From positions 62,001-126,000 of the forward strand of contig NZ_CP016594.1 in assembly GCF_001698225.1 (NCBI RefSeq): 64,000 nt of DNA, written 5' to 3'. Made by a program: the position numbers and the translations under genes. Origin of the DNA: Gordonia terrae (lineage in GTDB: Bacteria > Actinomycetota > Actinomycetes > Mycobacteriales > Mycobacteriaceae). Positions 62,830 through 64,000 of the stretch are shown here, one piece after another. Below the pieces are notes generated by a model. That model was not told where the DNA came from. It searched no databases and worked only from the letters and a program-made list of their open reading frames with translations. Position 1 is the first letter of the stretch; every line of letters starts with the position of its first letter.

Positions 62830-64000
62830 AGCGCCGCCGCCCCGCTTGGCAGTTCCAGGCCGAGGTGGTCGCGCAGCGTTGATCCCTCATACTCGTCGCG
62901 GAATACCCCACGTTCTTGCAACAGCGGCACCACCTGGTCGACAAAGTCCTCGTAAACGCCGGGCAGATAGGCGGCGGAGATGATGAACCCATCAGCCGCT
63001 CTCGCATCGAAGTACTCGACCAGTCTGTCGGCGATCTGGGTGGGCGTTCCTCCCCACTGCGGGACAAAACCCACGTTCGTGCCATAACGCTTTCCAAGGT
63101 CGGCCAGTGTCAGATCCTCGCCGTCGCTCGCAACCGTGGAGAACATGTGGAGCATGGTGGGGATGTGCGCGTCCCCCAAGCTCGCGACGATGTCGGAGTA
63201 CTTCGCGTCTAGGGGGAAGGCGGACAAGTCGATTCCACTATGACTCGACAACGTCGACAGACCGACCTCGGGGTGGACGAGACCGTTGATGTATTCGAGG
63301 CGATCGCGTGCGATCGCCTCGGTCTCCCCAAGTATGGGCATGACAGCTGTGAAAACCTTCGTGGCGTCGGGGTTGCGACCCGCGGCACTCACTTGCCCCT
63401 TGATGTCCTGGTACGTGCGCTGCATCATCTCCAGCGTCGGCGAGATGCTGAACACGGCGTCGGCCCACTGGCCCGCGAAACGTCTACCGCGAGGCGACAA
63501 TCCGGCCTGGAGGAGTACTGGCTCGCGCTGACTTGAAGGGGGGATTTGCAGGGGGCCGCGCACGTCGAACCAGTCACCACGGTGATCGACGTAATGAACT
63601 TTCTTAGGATCAGCGAACCGGCCGCAGATCTTGTCCAACAGCAGCGCATCATCGTCCCACGAGTTCCACAGCTTACGTACGACCTCGACGAACTCGTCCG
63701 CGCGGTCGTAACGGGTGTCGTGTTCAAGATGAGCATCGATTCCGAAGTTCTTTGCCTCTGAATCGTTCAGCGATGTCACGATGTTCCACGACACCCGCCC
63801 GTCGGACAGGTTATCCAGCGTTGCCAGGATACGGGCGACGTGAAACGGCGGGTAATACGTGGTGGAGATGGTGGCTCCAAGTCCCAACCGGTCGGTCACG
63901 GCGGCCATCGTCGCCACCACCGTGGCGGGCTCGAGTGCGATCGCGCCCTGGCCGCCCAGTCCGACGCCTGTTTGCAGATCATGGCCGTAGCTGTCCTCGA
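62826..64000 (-). CDS. dszA: DszA, dibenzothiophene sulfone monooxygenase (N-terminus beyond window)
   Basis: About 390 residues are visible; roughly 60 N-terminal residues lie past the window end. DszA is a flavin-dependent (bacterial luciferase-like, NtaA/SnaA group) monooxygenase opening the sulfone ring. Matches to remembered DszA include [75 protein letters not shown] and [15 protein letters not shown]. The frame stays open to the edge. It is first of the dszABC operon, overlapping dszB by GTGA; promoter not in view. Confidence 0.95.
   Translation of the reverse strand, partial: EDSYGHDLQTGVGLGGQGAIALEPATVVATMAAVTDRLGLGATISTTYYPPFHVARILATLDNLSDGRVSWNIVTSLNDSEAKNFGIDAHLEHDTRYDRADEFVEVVRKLWNSWDDDALLLDKICGRFADPKKVHYVDHRGDWFDVRGPLQIPPSSQREPVLLQAGLSPRGRRFAGQWADAVFSISPTLEMMQRTYQDIKGQVSAAGRNPDATKVFTAVMPILGETEAIARDRLEYINGLVHPEVGLSTLSSHSGIDLSAFPLDAKYSDIVASLGDAHIPTMLHMFSTVASDGEDLTLADLGKRYGTNVGFVPQWGGTPTQIADRLVEYFDARAADGFIISAAYLPGVYEDFVDQVVPLLQERGVFRDEYEGSTLRDHLGLELPSGAAAL

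Noticed and set aside
1..64000. CRISPR arrays, tRNA or rRNA genes, replication origin
   Set aside because: I saw no regularly spaced repeats, no tRNA cloverleaf-type sequence and no iteron cluster or replication gene. Without a scan tool short RNAs could be missed.

Overview
The window (about 64 kb, GC-rich, dense GTGA/ATGA gene overlaps) looks like a mycolic-acid actinobacterium of the Gordonia/Rhodococcus type. The support is a complete Mce lipid importer, two MmpL transporters of the mycobacterial coiled-coil kind, a TNT-type toxin, and Gordonia/Rhodococcus-style catabolic genes: GcoAB guaiacol demethylase, CYP153 alkane hydroxylase and the dsz desulfurization operon. Genus is an inference; no rRNA or tRNA gene is visible.

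Layout. (1) 1-4.9 kb: operon for a CoA-linked acid (CoA-transferase III, MmgE/PrpD, acyl-CoA dehydrogenase, CitE-like lyase) and a 28-residue ORF. (2) 5.0-7.6 kb: secreted protein with a Cys-His-Asp signature and a lipoprotein esterase. (3) 7.6-11.0 kb: gcoA-gcoB with a divergent AraC regulator. (4) 11.1-13.6 kb: two modules whose toxins both belong to NAD+-consuming families, a secreted TNT domain with a presumed immunity gene and a RES/Xre toxin-antitoxin pair; the RES gene is frameshifted and an IS630 element sits just upstream of the antitoxin. (5) 14.8-16.9 kb: helicase-associated remnant and the first copy of an IS3-family element (here IS3-A). (6) 16.9-27.8 kb: thioesterase, then yrbEA-yrbEB-mceA-F-mas-fadD closed by a perfect 18-bp hairpin. 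(7) 27.8-30.6 kb: chimeric IS3-B/IS30/IS3-A patch. (8) 30.8-44.8 kb: MmpL and DUF4873 genes divergent from an oxidative operon (AurF-like diiron oxygenase, flavin monooxygenase, SDR, ferredoxin reductase, hydrolase), two TetR genes and a second MmpL. (9) 45.0-50.6 kb: an IS256 element carrying an IS21 and an IS3-A, then an IS110 remnant. (10) 50.8-57.1 kb: CYP153 P450, ferredoxin and ferredoxin reductase joined to a transglutaminase-like gene and a BtrH-like gene, with AraC and thioesterase genes. (11) 57.2-64 kb: TetR/MmpL deletion scar, then dszABC on the minus strand with dszC split by IS3-A, itself split by IS30.

How the parts fit. Regions 6 and 8 appear to form one lipid or hydrophobic-substrate uptake, activation and oxidation system. 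A similar operator (RATACT-N3-AGTACC or the perfect ACGGTACT-N3-AGTACCGT) lies before the mce operon, between the divergent DUF4873-mmpL and diiron operons, and before the second mmpL. Regions 3, 10 and 11 are catabolic modules for aromatic ethers, alkanes and organosulfur compounds. The IS3-A copies at 15.2, 47.8 and 58.7 kb each keep their own 3-bp target duplication, so they are separate insertions, whereas the 30-kb copy lost its left half by rearrangement at IS30. With dszC broken, this allele should not carry out the first steps of the 4S desulfurization pathway.
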